Origin: Bryopsis sp. KO-2023
Lineage: Eukaryota; Chlorophyta; Ulvophyceae; Bryopsidales; Bryopsidaceae
DNA: 64,000 nucleotides
Direction of reading: 5' to 3'
NCBI GenBank assembly: GCA_030272585.1
Contig: BSYQ01000002.1
Coordinates: 8,680,001 to 8,744,000 of the forward strand
Position 1 is the first letter of the stretch. The number at the start of each line of letters is the position of its first letter. The translations under genes and the position numbers were made by a program. The notes beneath the pieces were generated by a model. That model was given only the letters and a program-made list of their open reading frames with translations. It ran no database searches and was not told the origin of the DNA. Shown piece by piece: positions 21,170 to 32,425 of this stretch.

Positions 21170-21569
21170 TGTTAGTGTTTTAGAGCGCCGGTGTGACTTA
21201 GAGTGCGCCTGAGGGTGCCGAGGTTACTTAGGTTAGAGCCGAGGGTGACAGTGGTACACTGACGCGTGTTCGAACGCGAGTAAGACGGGTGTGACTCCAG
21301 CACCGTCAGTGTACTACACTTTCTAGTATATAAACCGGACTCGTTCATTGTTATTTGACCCCTAGTTGTAATACGGGATTCGTGGGAATGGTGTGTGCCC
21401 GCTTGTGTGTTGTGTGTGTGTGTTTTGTCTAAGTGTTTGCCTGACGCAATCACTTATCCACCTAAGTGTTCTAGTAGCGTTTACAACCGCGCTAGCTAGA
21501 GAGTTGTCTAACCACAGACTCCACAAGTATACTTGCGTTAACCGCAAGCTATCACGAATCCAACTAACA
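21170..21569. mobile_element. Possible solo LTR / LTR fragment
   Basis: About 400 bp, beginning TGTTAG and ending CTAACA, with a TATATAAA box near 21328 and no coding capacity. It lies exactly where the homology of gene Y copy B stops (21614). No convincing target duplication (CAAAC versus CAGCC) is seen, so the ends are tentative. Confidence 0.35.
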
Positions 21570-21613
21570 CAGCCAACCACTACTGCGTCACCCACGTTCA
21601 CAAGCTTCACTAT

Positions 21614-24600
21614 CATATTTCCACAATGTCGCACTCATGTTCTTCAGCAACGCTTCCTGGCCTTGTAACTGAATTTCTGCTTTTTGGATGGTTTCCTGAA
21701 GTGTCGAAACGGTAGATGCCTTTTCATGATTGAGCGCAACAAACCCCACTCCAACGAGCAAAAGAAGCCCTACAAAACACACTTTCAAAACCGTGTGTGT
21801 TCTCGCCAGTGGGCGCCCCTGGAGAGACTTTATCAGTGCATCCCTCTGTGTCAGTCTAGCTTCGCGCTCCCGTATCTCTATGTCTTTTTTGTCAGCGTTG
21901 GACCTGCTCGCCGCCAACTGCTTCCCCAAAGCAGTGATCTCAGACTCTTTCGTGTTTATTCTGCTTTTGAGGTCGACATGAACAGAATCAGCCGTGCGGC
22001 GATCTTTTTCGCGACTCGCTTTGACAGACTCAAGCATTGCGTCTCTCTTCTCCAATCTCGCTTTGTGCTCCTGTATCTCCATATCTTTTTTGTCAGCGTT
22101 GGAACTGCTCGCCGCCAACTGCTTCCTCAAAGCAGTGATTTCAGATGCTTTCGACTTGAGCTCAGGACGAAGAGAATCCACCATGCGGCCATCTCTTTCG
22201 AGACTCGCTTGGAGAGATTCGATCGTTGCATCCTTCTTCACCAATCTCGCTTTGTGTTCCTGTATGTCCGCCTCCTTCTCGAAAACCTTGTGCTCGCTGT
22301 TGATCAACTGTTCCCGAAAAACAGCAATCGCGACGGCTTTCTCCTTCAGCTGCTCGCGAAGGGAGTGCATGATGAAGTGAGTTTCCTGAAGACTTGCGAG
22401 TTCTGGTTGTGGTTCGCCCATGTTGGACAGGGCTTTCGAAATGAAGGCATCCCTCTCGGCAATGGTGGTGTCTCTGGCGGCTATGCAACCGTTCTTTTCC
22501 GCGAGCTCCTTCATAATGCGGCGCAGGTCGGTATCTTTCGTCTCAACAGCGACCTGGACGATATCACACGAACAAAAAAGTCTTTCTGGCGTTGCATGAT
22601 CTGTAGTGTTCGCCTTGGGAAAACTAGAGGGGGAGAGACTGTGAAATTCTGTGAAATAGGTTGCAGAATTGACGAATTCGGTTCATTTTAGAAAAGTAAA
22701 ACAAGAAAAAGGGTCCTCCTTCAACAAAAACATCTTGTCAAGTTCGAGATAGCTGATCTGCGAAGGTGAGAAAAAATTAAAACAGCCTGGAGCACCTTTA
22801 GCGAATGTATCCGTTCAGACACGTCGTCGACTTTCATCAGAGACTCCTGCAATCTCCATCCTGGGGCTGCTCAATTGCAAACAAAAAAACGCGACGCCGA
22901 GAAAGAAAACTCTTAGACGAAAAAATCCTGTTTTTAAGTGAAATAATTTCGAGCACCAACTATTTGAAAGGTAAAGAGAATTCAGAAAAGGTTCTCTCAC
23001 CTCGTACAGGAAATTCTTGATTGCGGCGCGCCAAAACCTTCTCAAAATCATCCCCGCCTTCCAGATCATCCAGACGAGCACGAAGATAAGCGATTTCCCC
23101 TTGAGAATCTGGAGCCTTACGCTTGCTTAAACATTTCTCTTTAAAAAAGCACAGGTAAAGGTAAAGCTCCAAAAACAAAAGCGTAAGAATGCGTTCGGTG
23201 GTTACAAGACACCACCAGGGTCGCTCCTGCCGACTTTTCATAGCAACACGGGGTTTCACAGGTCGAGACCCCTTTCGCTGTCGGGGGTCGAAAAGGAACG
23301 AAAGCTGTGATTTGGTTACTGCGGCGGCGGCGCCGCCACTTCCGCGAGCAGAAAAAAACTGTGTTTTTTTGGGGGAATAAGCGCAAACAGGACGAGTTAC
23401 CTTGCAACGCACGATCCTGAAAGTCTGACATGGCCCCCTTGCAACCTCGATCTTCAGCTTGTTTCACCCTAAACGTCCCTCCGGCTGTTTGTTCGCAGAA
23501 GGGAAGCACTACCTGTGTCGACAAGCCCGTTTGAAACTGCGAGGCTGCGAGAGATCAGCGAGCCTTCATGGGACGTGTCCGTCGCTAGTCGCTGAGGGAA
23601 CAGTGGCGAGCGGGAGGCTCTTTTCCAGCGCTTCAGTGAACGAACCTGACCCAACCCCTGCACCTATGGCGGACATAGAAGAATTCGCTGTTAAGATGAA
23701 GGGGAAAGCGGCCCAGGGGGCGACAAGCCTTCAGGCCGCAGTGAATTAGATGACTTTACAGGGGGTGCGACGAATTGGCGGCGTGAAGGAGGGAGGAAAG
23801 ATAACCAATCGTGTACTTATTTGAATATTCAAATAAGTACGATTAATCGTTTCTGTGTGTGGTGGTTTCACTCAGAGGGTTTCCTGGAGTCTGACCAGGC
23901 TGCAGCGACTATCAACTCTCAAAGAGATTTGTCAATTCGAAGTGTTGGAATTGAAACAACTTGTTTGAAACCAACCAAAAATATTGCAAGACATGCCAGG
24001 GTAGAGCCTATATTTATATAGCATCGGGGGAATACAAAGAAAAACCCCATTTGTTTGTTGTTTCTTGTTATTAATATATCATGGAATGGCTAGAAAGCAC
24101 ATTGAAAGGAGGAGCGAAAAATTGAACTCTTTTGCATACGAGCCAGACACCAAACGTGTAAAACTTATCTATGCCTTTTTTCGGTTGGTTTTGATGTTGC
24201 TCTGCCTTGAGCTCTTTTTTCATTTCCTTCAGGGTTCTGCAACCCCCCCCCCCCAAGCTGGAAAGTATACCCTGGTTGCATAGTGTTGATTGAGTGTGGG
24301 AAAACAGTAAAGGAAGATTTTCTGGAAGGTCCCTGGAATGAGATTAGGGCTGGGTGAAGAAGGAGGGAATAATTCTTTTAGGACTTTTAATCAATCGATT
24401 GAGGGGTGGGGAGATCTTGAAACAATTTCGATATCAATGAACTGGGGATGCATACTTTCGCCCTATGTTGAGGGGGGGGAAATAATCAAGAAAATTGTCC
24501 AAACACAAACCAAACACAAATCTCCAGAATTCTGATTCGAACCACCCCCCTTCCTCCCCCAACACACACACAGCGCCCATAATCTGAAAGGAGAATCAAT

Positions 24601-25420
24601 TGTCAGACTAACCAAAACCTCCAAACACCCTACCCCAAAGTAGTTTTTGTTTCACACATCCACGATCTCAAGAGTGGATACTTTCTCGAAGGCAAAGCGA
24701 AGCAATGTCTAACTAAAAACTACAAAAAATCAAGAAGAGTTGGGTGGATCATTCGATGTGTTGCTCCCATGTCTAACAACTTCGATCGTATCATCTCTTT
24801 CCGCCAGTCTTTCGTTGTAATCACACACCTCCGTCTTGCTGTCTGCCAACTCTTGCAATAAAACGCATATCTTTTGCCGTAACGCATATATCTCAGTGGC
24901 TTTGTCGTACACCTCCGACTTCTCTGTGCCAACTCCTGTCGTACAGTGCATATCTCGGTGGCTTTGTCGTACACCTCCGACTTTGTGTCGACCAATTCCT
25001 GTCGTACAGCGCTTATCTCAGTAGCTAAGGCGCATATCTTGGTTGCTTTCTCGCACACAACCGACTTGCTGTCTGCGAGCTCCTGTCGAATAGCGCATAT
25101 CTCAGTAGCTTTGTCGTACACCTCTGCCTTGCTCCTCGCCAACTCATGTCGAATAGCGCATATCTCAGCGTCTTTCTTGCGCCCCTCAGACTTGCTTTTA
25201 TCCAACTCCTGCCGAAAAACTCATATCTCAGTGGCGTCGTCGTACACCTGCGACTCGCTCTGTTCCAACAACTCAAGTGCCGCAACTCGATTAAAAAATA
25301 GAACTCTGTGAACCGTCGGGAAAATGAAAAAAGGGGGGAAAGGGCTACCTTTTGCATCCCTTCCGCCACGTTTCCCATTCTCATTGACGATTGCTGTAAC
25401 CTCTGCTGTGTTTTCTGCGC
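21614..25420 (-). pseudogene. Gene Y copy B, truncated and interrupted coiled-coil gene
   Basis: Third copy of gene Y on the minus strand. The membrane/coiled-coil exon (about 22546-21614) is open and encodes ERDAFISKALSNMGEPQPEL, several HKARLxKRDAxxES repeats and the helix VLKVCFVGLLLLVGVGF. Homology then ends abruptly at an LTR-like segment, so the ankyrin part is gone. The N-terminal coiled-coil exon (about 25280-24725) has a frameshift near 24925. Its acceptor reads TTTTTTAA where copy C has TTTTTTAG. Further upstream a gypsy element is inserted, splitting off the segment at 30949-31735. Together these make a functional product unlikely. Confidence 0.65.
23969..24050 (-). mobile_element. 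Short interspersed element, copy 7
   Basis: Reverse copy with an 8-10 bp TATTTATA insertion in the core. Flanked by TTGTTTGA and TTGTTTGT (7 of 8 match). Equivalent to copy 16 in block C. Confidence 0.7.
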
Positions 25421-25422
25421 AT

Positions 25423-25692
25423 TGTGGAAGGCACTTATTTGGTTCGTGTGGATGAGTCACCTTTTGGGAGGTTGGATGCAAGGCGGCTGACCTTGAGTTA
25501 GTCAGTTTGTATTAGTGGGGAAGCTTCTGAACACGTGGTTGGTAATGTGTAGTTGGGATTAGTTGGATTTGGTTCACGTGGTTGTGACGCTGTACAGTTA
25601 GTGGAAACGGTTATGGAATGAACGAGTATTTGATGGTCCTGTGGGTGACCAAAGTTGACTCTTGACGCTGTTGTAAAATTTTGCATTCGACA
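25423..25692 (+). repeat. 5' LTR of element 1
   Basis: 270 bp, TG...CA ends, same sequence as 30675-30944. Confidence 0.92.
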
Positions 25693-28600
25693 TGGTTTCG
25701 GAGCTCGGCCCTTGGGGCGGGTATCTTTGGTCCGTATTCATTTTCTCTCTGATTTTCTCTCAAGCAACCGCTCTCTCATTCGGAAGACGTGCTGGCCTAA
25801 AGAAGGATCAGCTCACAATCAAGGAATTCGGAAAGCTGGTCGAACGGTTAAAAAGCGGCGAACAGCTCAGTGATGGTGACGCAAAAGCTTTTCGAGAGCT
25901 CTCAGAATTGACCACACATTCAAAGCAAACCCAAGCACGTCCGGATGAGTCCACGGACAGTACAGTTGCGGCGGCGTCAGCAACAAAGAACAGTACTCGG
26001 GCAGACGAACTGGAAACGGCGATAAAACGATCAGGAGTATACGAACTGGTCGTCTTACTGGAGAGGATGTACCGCCAAATGAGGAATGTGTCACGATGGA
26101 AAAATACCTCGGCAGGATATGTACTGGCTATGAGTCTGCTTCTCAGTTACGCTCTGCATGGAGTGCAACGGATAGGTGGTATCGCAACAAAGATGATGCG
26201 ATTCTATCGGGAGAGCATGAAAGACTGGAGTTCGGAAAAAAAGACGGACGGGGTGGACTCTACCACTGCCAACATTATCAATCATGACGAAATACAAAAT
26301 CTTTTGGCAAATCTCACTCAATTGGCTGACTCCCTGGATGATCGATTGGAGGAATTGAAATGTATGGAAATCGTTCAGGATGGTATTACTCAATCCCGTC
26401 AGTATGGAGGCAGACGAGAACCCCGACCATGGCATGCACAACTCAGATGTCACCACTGTCACAACCTCGGACATATCGCACGACATTGCAAAGCTCGCTG
26501 GGAGCAAGGAAACACATCTCGAAATGAGGAGAGACCAACGAAAGCAGTGAGATTCGAACCGGCGACCCCCTCTGCTCCACCCCAAGATTCGGTATCCGCT
26601 CTGTGTGAAGCTCTACGTCATCAACTGGAGGCAAAACCTGTTTTGGAGCAGACAGCACAAACCGGTGCAGGGCCACTCATTCGCAAACAACTGCGAGTCA
26701 AAGTGCGATTGAATGGATGGACAAAACTGGAGCAGGCATTGATCGACAGTGGTTCCGCCATCAACGTACTGCCGCTGAGCCTATGCAGGAAGCACCACGT
26801 GACATTAAAAGAAAACTCGCCTATCACCCAAGTCACGGGCTTCAATGGCAGCAGAGAGGCAGTGGTCGGCATTACGGAGCTTCCAATTGAAGTCGGCCCC
26901 TGGAAATCAGTGGAACAATTCATAGTGACTGAAAGGGCCAGCAACATAATACTAGGCCTCCCCTCACTATCCCACATGAATGTGTCGATAGACTGTGCTC
27001 GCGATCGCATAAAGGATGAGGCAGGACGATTTATATCCTGCGAGGCGGTGTTCGCGGAAGAAAGGATGTGCTCAGCTATCTCCACCACTCCACTCCAGCC
27101 AACAGTACAGATCTCGCGGGGTCTACTGGGGAAACGAAACAAACCCCTCCTGCTACACCAAAAGCAAAATCGAATAAGGATTCCACTGGGAGCTTCTACA
27201 GTCATTGGGCCCTATGAAGTGGTAACCATGTGCCCTCCAGTGAAGTTGGTTGGAACAGGCATTTCGGGCCTTCTACCTGTTGGCCAAATCCCCAACTTAC
27301 TGCACACAGTCACATTGGGAACAGAGGGAAGGATACGCCTTCAACTGTACAATTGCTCAGCCCGAGCACGAATGCTGACAGCTCGCCTGTGTCTGGTCGA
27401 AGCTTGTCTATGCCTAGGAACCGAAGTCTCTTTCACGGATACGGAGACGTTGCAGAGCAGCCAGGAAACCACAGACACTCTCCCTAACCCTTCGGACCTC
27501 ACGTATCACAAGGACAGTTCCGATTGCAACGGGATTCCTCTATCGGAGCACTGCGACTCTGTGACACAGACATCTGGACACAAGGACTGGGGAAAACAGG
27601 GCAAGAATCAATCGGAGCCATCTCAGGACAGGGAGGGAAAGGAGGTACATGTTACAGACAGGGAAAATGAGGCATGTAGTGATTCCATTTCTCCGTACCT
27701 ATGGCATCGAGCAAAATACCCAGACATGTACTGGGAACCTGGCCAACACCAAAATCAAACCTCCATCCAGTGTGCTGCACTCAGTCACACTGTGCACCAT
27801 CCTCCCACTTTCACCACAGATCCACCACCCCACCAGGATGATACCAAGTGGGTCAGTCAATATCCCACAGTCTTCACCAAGGATTTGGCAAAGACCTCCT
27901 CATCACATGCAGTTACCCAGCTCAGGGTATGCCACAGGGAGGTGGAATGGAAGATACCATTCCCACAAATACCCCTCCAGAACAATGGAAATCGATACCT
28001 CCCAACAGATGCCACTGAGGAAGAAATCAGCCAACTTCTCTCTCTTCTGGAGTCACAAGGGGTCATACAAAAACTGGAGGGGCTCACTAAGGCTATGATC
28101 AGCCCATGCCTATTTCTCAGGAAGCCTTCGGGCAAGGTCAGGAAAACAGTGGACTTCCGCCTGCTCAATACTTACAGCCACTCATGGGGAGGGGATAACA
28201 TAAACGTCCTCCAGGTCGTCAGGTCCATCCCAGAGTCCTGGGACACCTTCTCCATACTCGATCTAGAGCAGGGCTTCTTCCAAGTCGAAACCTGCTCTAG
28301 CCTGGAAAGTTTATTTGGATTTCAAACGCCGGTGGGAGCCTACGTTTACAAACGCCTACCTCAAGGCTGGATTGTCTCTCCGGGGATCTTCCACGACAGG
28401 ATTGCCAAGGTGCTGGAGGGACAGCCGGCCAGGAGTTTTGTCGATGATATTTTGGTGGGAGGGAAAGGCCAGGCCCAGCACGATGAGAATCTACACAAAG
28501 TTCTCCAGACCTTGAGGAAGGCCAACCTGACCATCAACCCAGACAAGGCCCAATTGAGCAGAAGGGAGGTGGTATTCCTGGGCTACACAATTTCAGGAGG

Positions 28601-30614
28601 AGGTACATCCCTCAAGGACTATGTTCTGGAGCAGAAGAAAAAGCTGCCCACTATGCAGGGCCCAAGGGACATCAAGAAGGTTTTGGGTATGATGAACGTT
28701 TGTCGACCTGTCTGTCCAGCCCTCAATGAAATCCTCCAGCCCCTTCTCAATATCAAATCCGATTTCTCTCAAGGCCAGGTTCAACAACTGGTTCAAGATG
28801 CATGGGGTCAGGTGTTGGAGAACAACAGATCCTTACACAGGACTCAGGGGAGTTCAGGAGCTTTCTTTTTGCATACAGACTGGAGTGGAGGTGGTGCTGG
28901 TTACATCCTTTACCAAGGACACCCAAAAGAAGGCAGGATAGTGGCCATAAACAGCAAACAAATCCCTGGGGATTGTGACAGTTCCTTCTTGGGTGAACTG
29001 AGGGCAATTGTTTGGGCATTGAAGGATGTGGCTGGAATTTTGGTGGGACATCCTGTCACATTGCTGACTGATTCTGAATCTGCCCTCCAGAGGCTACTGA
29101 ACACTTCACACAAGAAATTAATTGAAGACTTGAGGGTAGCCAGATTGGCAGCTTGGCTGTGGGAAAACTTCCCCATTCCAGGGAGGTTATCCATTCGATT
29201 CATTCCAGGCGAGGATAATGAATGGGCTGATGTCTTATCTCGTTGGTACAAGCGTTCTGGAAGGCTATTCCCACAGACATCGGGGAAGAGGATAAGCACA
29301 AACACACAGACAGCGAAACCGAAGAGGACCAGAGTTGAATCACAATCAGGAAAGGTGCAAACAGTAATGAGGGATGGAGCTGGGAACGAAAGAGCCAGCA
29401 CTTCAGGAATTGGAAGTGATGCAATGGGAGACTGTCCACCAAGCTCTATTGCAGAACAAGCAGAGGCAGTGACACAGGAGGTAGTGGAAGAGGACTTGGT
29501 CAGCTCTGAGACTGACAAAGGACAAAGTAGTGGAGGTCCTGAAAAGGGGGTGCAGGAACCCAATGGGTCTGGAGAGTTACAAGATGAAACCAGCCCGACA
29601 GATGATTTGGATACAGGAACATCTCTCCCAACAGACACAACCCCAAATTTTCAATCGCAAATGTCGGCCCTTCGTCGACTACATTCTCGGGAGCATTGGG
29701 GCACGAGCAAACTCTGGATCATTACAAAGCAACGTGGTCTCAAAGTCTCCTATCGAGACGTTCAGGAAGTGGTCAAGCGGTGTTCCACGTGCCAATACTT
29801 TGCTCGAGCTCAGGAAAAAGAATTGCTTGGCGAAGTGTGTCCCCATGCAAAAAGGGCAGGACAAGTGATCAGTATGGATCTGGTGGGTCCTTTGGAGTTG
29901 GGGAAGAACAAAGAGAAGTATTTGGCCTGTATCGTGGACCACGTCTCACGTGTGGGTTATGCCAGAGGCATCGTGGCTGCGGACACAGCGAATGTGTTAC
30001 CGGTTTTGGAAACATGGATCAAAGATCGAGGTTGTCCGGAAACGTTGGTCTGTGACGGGGCCAGTTATTTTCAGTCCAAACAAATGCGGACATGGCTGGA
30101 GGCAAAAGGGATTGCAATGGTTCGCTTGCCCCCACATCATCACAGAGCAAATGGATTGGTGGAGAGATATCAACAATCGTTGATCACTCGAATTCGCAGG
30201 ATGGCCTTTGACAGAAAATGCAGTTGGACGAGCCTGATACCGGAGGTGGTGAGAGCAGTCAATCGATCGCAACATCGAGTAACGCAGTATTCGCCGGAAA
30301 CGCTGTGGAGGAGTGGTGAAGACCATTGGAAGACGGCCAGAGCACGTGGAGATGCAGCCAGAGCAAACACCAACAGTAAACGGCGTCTGTCTGTTCATTA
30401 TCATTTCATTGGTGAGAAGGTGTTATTGTTTGACAGTAGTCGAGAAAACGCGAAGCATAACAAATTTCGGCCATTTTGGAAAGGCCCTTATGTGATCAAA
30501 GAACTACTTTCGGGACGACGATTTCGGCTGGAATTGGTTTCGCAAACTGTGAAGAGGGGACGGAAACCATTTTTAGTAGCCCACAGCAATCAGCTGAAGC
30601 ATTTCTTTGAGTAA
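25692..30614 (+). CDS. Gag-Pro-Pol polyprotein of element 1 (single ORF)
   Basis: 1640 residues. The order Gag, protease, reverse transcriptase, RNase H, integrase defines a Ty3/gypsy (Metaviridae) polyprotein that copies element RNA into DNA and inserts it. Visible motifs: CCHC-type knuckle CHHCHNLGHIARHC (about 252-265), protease LIDSGS (about 350), RT core FVDDIL (about 915), RNase H LHTDWSGG (about 1058) and WADVLSRW, integrase zinc residues with CSTC (about 1364), and the core DLVGP / VCDGASYF / GLVERY (about 1395, 1453, 1488). Two oddities stand out. The ATG uses the last base of the LTR and the first two of the primer-binding site. The N-terminus (YLWSVFIFSLIFSQATALSF) looks like a signal peptide or membrane anchor, unusual for Gag. 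A second hydrophobic stretch lies near residue 140. No chromodomain is seen. Confidence 0.9.
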   Translation: MVSELGPWGGYLWSVFIFSLIFSQATALSFGRRAGLKKDQLTIKEFGKLVERLKSGEQLSDGDAKAFRELSELTTHSKQTQARPDESTDSTVAAASATKNSTRADELETAIKRSGVYELVVLLERMYRQMRNVSRWKNTSAGYVLAMSLLLSYALHGVQRIGGIATKMMRFYRESMKDWSSEKKTDGVDSTTANIINHDEIQNLLANLTQLADSLDDRLEELKCMEIVQDGITQSRQYGGRREPRPWHAQLRCHHCHNLGHIARHCKARWEQGNTSRNEERPTKAVRFEPATPSAPPQDSVSALCEALRHQLEAKPVLEQTAQTGAGPLIRKQLRVKVRLNGWTKLEQALIDSGSAINVLPLSLCRKHHVTLKENSPITQVTGFNGSREAVVGITELPIEVGPWKSVEQFIVTERASNIILGLPSLSHMNVSIDCARDRIKDEAGRFISCEAVFAEERMCSAISTTPLQPTVQISRGLLGKRNKPLLLHQKQNRIRIPLGASTVIGPYEVVTMCPPVKLVGTGISGLLPVGQIPNLLHTVTLGTEGRIRLQLYNCSARARMLTARLCLVEACLCLGTEVSFTDTETLQSSQETTDTLPNPSDLTYHKDSSDCNGIPLSEHCDSVTQTSGHKDWGKQGKNQSEPSQDREGKEVHVTDRENEACSDSISPYLWHRAKYPDMYWEPGQHQNQTSIQCAALSHTVHHPPTFTTDPPPHQDDTKWVSQYPTVFTKDLAKTSSSHAVTQLRVCHREVEWKIPFPQIPLQNNGNRYLPTDATEEEISQLLSLLESQGVIQKLEGLTKAMISPCLFLRKPSGKVRKTVDFRLLNTYSHSWGGDNINVLQVVRSIPESWDTFSILDLEQGFFQVETCSSLESLFGFQTPVGAYVYKRLPQGWIVSPGIFHDRIAKVLEGQPARSFVDDILVGGKGQAQHDENLHKVLQTLRKANLTINPDKAQLSRREVVFLGYTISGGGTSLKDYVLEQKKKLPTMQGPRDIKKVLGMMNVCRPVCPALNEILQPLLNIKSDFSQGQVQQLVQDAWGQVLENNRSLHRTQGSSGAFFLHTDWSGGGAGYILYQGHPKEGRIVAINSKQIPGDCDSSFLGELRAIVWALKDVAGILVGHPVTLLTDSESALQRLLNTSHKKLIEDLRVARLAAWLWENFPIPGRLSIRFIPGEDNEWADVLSRWYKRSGRLFPQTSGKRISTNTQTAKPKRTRVESQSGKVQTVMRDGAGNERASTSGIGSDAMGDCPPSSIAEQAEAVTQEVVEEDLVSSETDKGQSSGGPEKGVQEPNGSGELQDETSPTDDLDTGTSLPTDTTPNFQSQMSALRRLHSREHWGTSKLWIITKQRGLKVSYRDVQEVVKRCSTCQYFARAQEKELLGEVCPHAKRAGQVISMDLVGPLELGKNKEKYLACIVDHVSRVGYARGIVAADTANVLPVLETWIKDRGCPETLVCDGASYFQSKQMRTWLEAKGIAMVRLPPHHHRANGLVERYQQSLITRIRRMAFDRKCSWTSLIPEVVRAVNRSQHRVTQYSPETLWRSGEDHWKTARARGDAARANTNSKRRLSVHYHFIGEKVLLFDSSRENAKHNKFRPFWKGPYVIKELLSGRRFRLELVSQTVKRGRKPFLVAHSNQLKHFFE
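25693..25710 (+). other. Primer-binding site of element 1
   Basis: TGGTTTCGGAGCTCGG immediately follows the LTR, so the primer tRNA should end CCGAGCTCCGAAACCA. It shares its first 12 bases with the site of element 2. It also lies inside the coding frame. Confidence 0.7.
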
Positions 30615-30674
30615 GCAGTTATGGAATTGTTTTCTTTTTGTTCATTTTCTTGCATTCGGAGTAGCAGGGAAGCG

Positions 30675-30944
30675 TGTGGAAGGCACTTATTTGGTTCGTG
30701 TGGATGAGTCACCTTTTGGGAGGTTGGATGCAAGGCGGCTGACCTTGAGTTAGTCAGTTTGTATTAGTGGGGAAGCTTCTGAACACGTGGTTGGTAATGT
30801 GTAGTTGGGATTAGTTGGATTTGGTTCACGTGGTTGTGACGCTGTACAGTTAGTGGAAACGGTTATGGAATGAACGAGTATTTGATGGTCCTGTGGGTGA
30901 CCAAAGTTGACTCTTGACGCTGTTGTAAAATTTTGCATTCGACA
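30675..30944 (+). repeat. 3' LTR of element 1
   Basis: Matches the 5' LTR without visible difference. It is preceded by a short purine-rich stretch (GCAGGGAAG). Confidence 0.92.
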
Positions 30945-30948
30945 GCAT

Positions 30949-32425
30949 GTAATTTTTGGTTTGATTTGGTGTATTTTCTTCTCTTTTCTCGCCAATTCGA
31001 CTTGGTCGCTCACTTCCTCTCAACTACCCCTTCGTCACGTGACTGTGGTTTGGAAAGGCAGCTTCGGCCAATCTGTTTTATTTATTAGTGTATAACCTGG
31101 AACGGTGGGGGCAGACACTGGCGTTTGTGTCAGTCATAGAGGCAATAGAGGCTCAGGCTTCTGCGCACGTAATTTCTGGTTTGGTTTGTGTCGGTCGTTG
31201 GGAACTCCTTTTAGTCATCGTGGAAAGCGCCAGTCTGGCGGAGTCCCTGTTTCTGGCGCCTGGCGGCGTGTGGGCTCTAGTGTTCCAGTGTTCTAGGCTC
31301 TAGTGTTCGCGAGAGGGTGTTTCTGGCGTTTAGGGATGACGGATAGAGTGAGGGGAATTGTTTCTCCCAGAAGTCGACGTTTCGAATACCCCAGGCTGGG
31401 GTATATTAGTGGCGATCGTGTTTGTTGTTGTCGAAGGGGTTTCTCTAAGGGCTGTGTAAAACCGTTGCGTGTGGAGCGACTGCAGTTTCACACACGTGTC
31501 GACTCTGTGAAGATCTGCCTCGAACGACATCCCCAACCGCTGTCTAAAAAGTAATATATCACTCTTTTTCCGAACACGACGACTCCATTCCAGCATGAAC
31601 ACCAGGACGAAAACAAACAAACAAACATCATTTACATCATTTACACCAGGACGAAACTACACTGATTCTTATACCGAAAAAACTCATCTTTGATGATCGA
31701 AAACCTATGACTTACACTTTTCTGGAAGGGAGAACAGATATGCCAAAACCAAGAATATCACAAGATATGCCAGGCCAGAGCCTATAGCATGGGGGGAATA
31801 GTGGTGTTCAGAAAAAGGGAAAAATCAAAACGCTTTTCAACTCTGTTTTCACTGGGGGGTTCAGTCACCCCCCCCTCCCAGTGTTGCACTTTGCTGGAAG
31901 GCTTGAAAAAAGAGTTTGTAAGATTGATTTTTCTTATATTTTCTGGGGTATTATGTAATGGACATAAACATGCACAGTTGTCACGTGTAACGATTTCTTT
32001 ACAGATGTTTTTTAAAAATTGCTGTTTTACATATTCTTTAAAGATAGTTCCTTACATTGCTGTTTTACATGTTCGAACACAGTCCCGCACTTTTATCATA
32101 TACTAGCAGTTGTAACAATGATAAGCAAAATGGTATAGTATTTTGAAAAATTCCTTGTTTGTTTTTTTGAGATGTTCCCCTTCCTACCAGCGGCCCTGTG
32201 GCGATGGAGGGATGACTGACCACCTCGAATTTCCAAATATCGAAATGAAAACTTTCAAAAATCAGGTTTCCGTTTTCCTCAAAAAGAAGTGCAAGAACCA
32301 GTTCGTTCAAAAATGAATCAAAAACTCAATGCATCAATGTACAGTGAAAAAACCATTTTATCAAAAACTAGGAAGATTCTATTGTTGTTGTTCAGCCCCC
32401 ATATCGGTTTTTTTTTCCCAAAAAA
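30949..32425. other. Remnant of block B and non-coding flank
   Basis: 30990-31030 and 31680-31735 match block C (43680-43720, 43810-43862). Minus-strand codons near 31015 read EEVSDQVELARKEKK, matching a coiled-coil segment in block C. 31080-31660 is unique sequence of unknown nature with a TATATTAG box. The rest (31802-32425) holds nothing recognised. Confidence 0.45.
31748..31801 (-). mobile_element. Short interspersed element, copy 8
   Basis: Reverse copy, core only (ATATGCCAGGCCAGAGCC), truncated after GCATGGGGGGAATA. Confidence 0.65.

Larger units (their letters stand above)
25423..30944 (+). mobile_element. Full-length Ty3/gypsy-order LTR retrotransposon (element 1)
   Basis: Two LTRs of 270 bp (25423-25692 and 30675-30944), identical as far as I can compare them, start TGTGGAAGG and end CGACA. 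They are flanked by a 4-bp target duplication GCAT (25419-25422 and 30945-30948). A primer-binding site (TGGTTTCGGAGC) starts at 25693, directly after the LTR. One long open frame encodes all proteins. Identical LTRs and an intact frame indicate recent insertion. Block C carries the empty paralogous region. Confidence 0.92.
21614..31735. repeat. Segmental duplication block B (gene Y, interrupted)
   Basis: 21614-25422 plus 30949-31735 correspond to the reverse of gene Y-A and to block C 40020-43860 in the same orientation, interrupted by the gypsy element. About 600 bp (31080-31660) have no counterpart in block C and are of unknown origin. Confidence 0.7.

Noticed and set aside
21684-22691. 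335-residue plus-strand frame in block B
   Set aside because: It is antisense to the coiled-coil exon of gene Y; the minus-strand frame is conserved in copies A and C, whereas this one is not meaningful.
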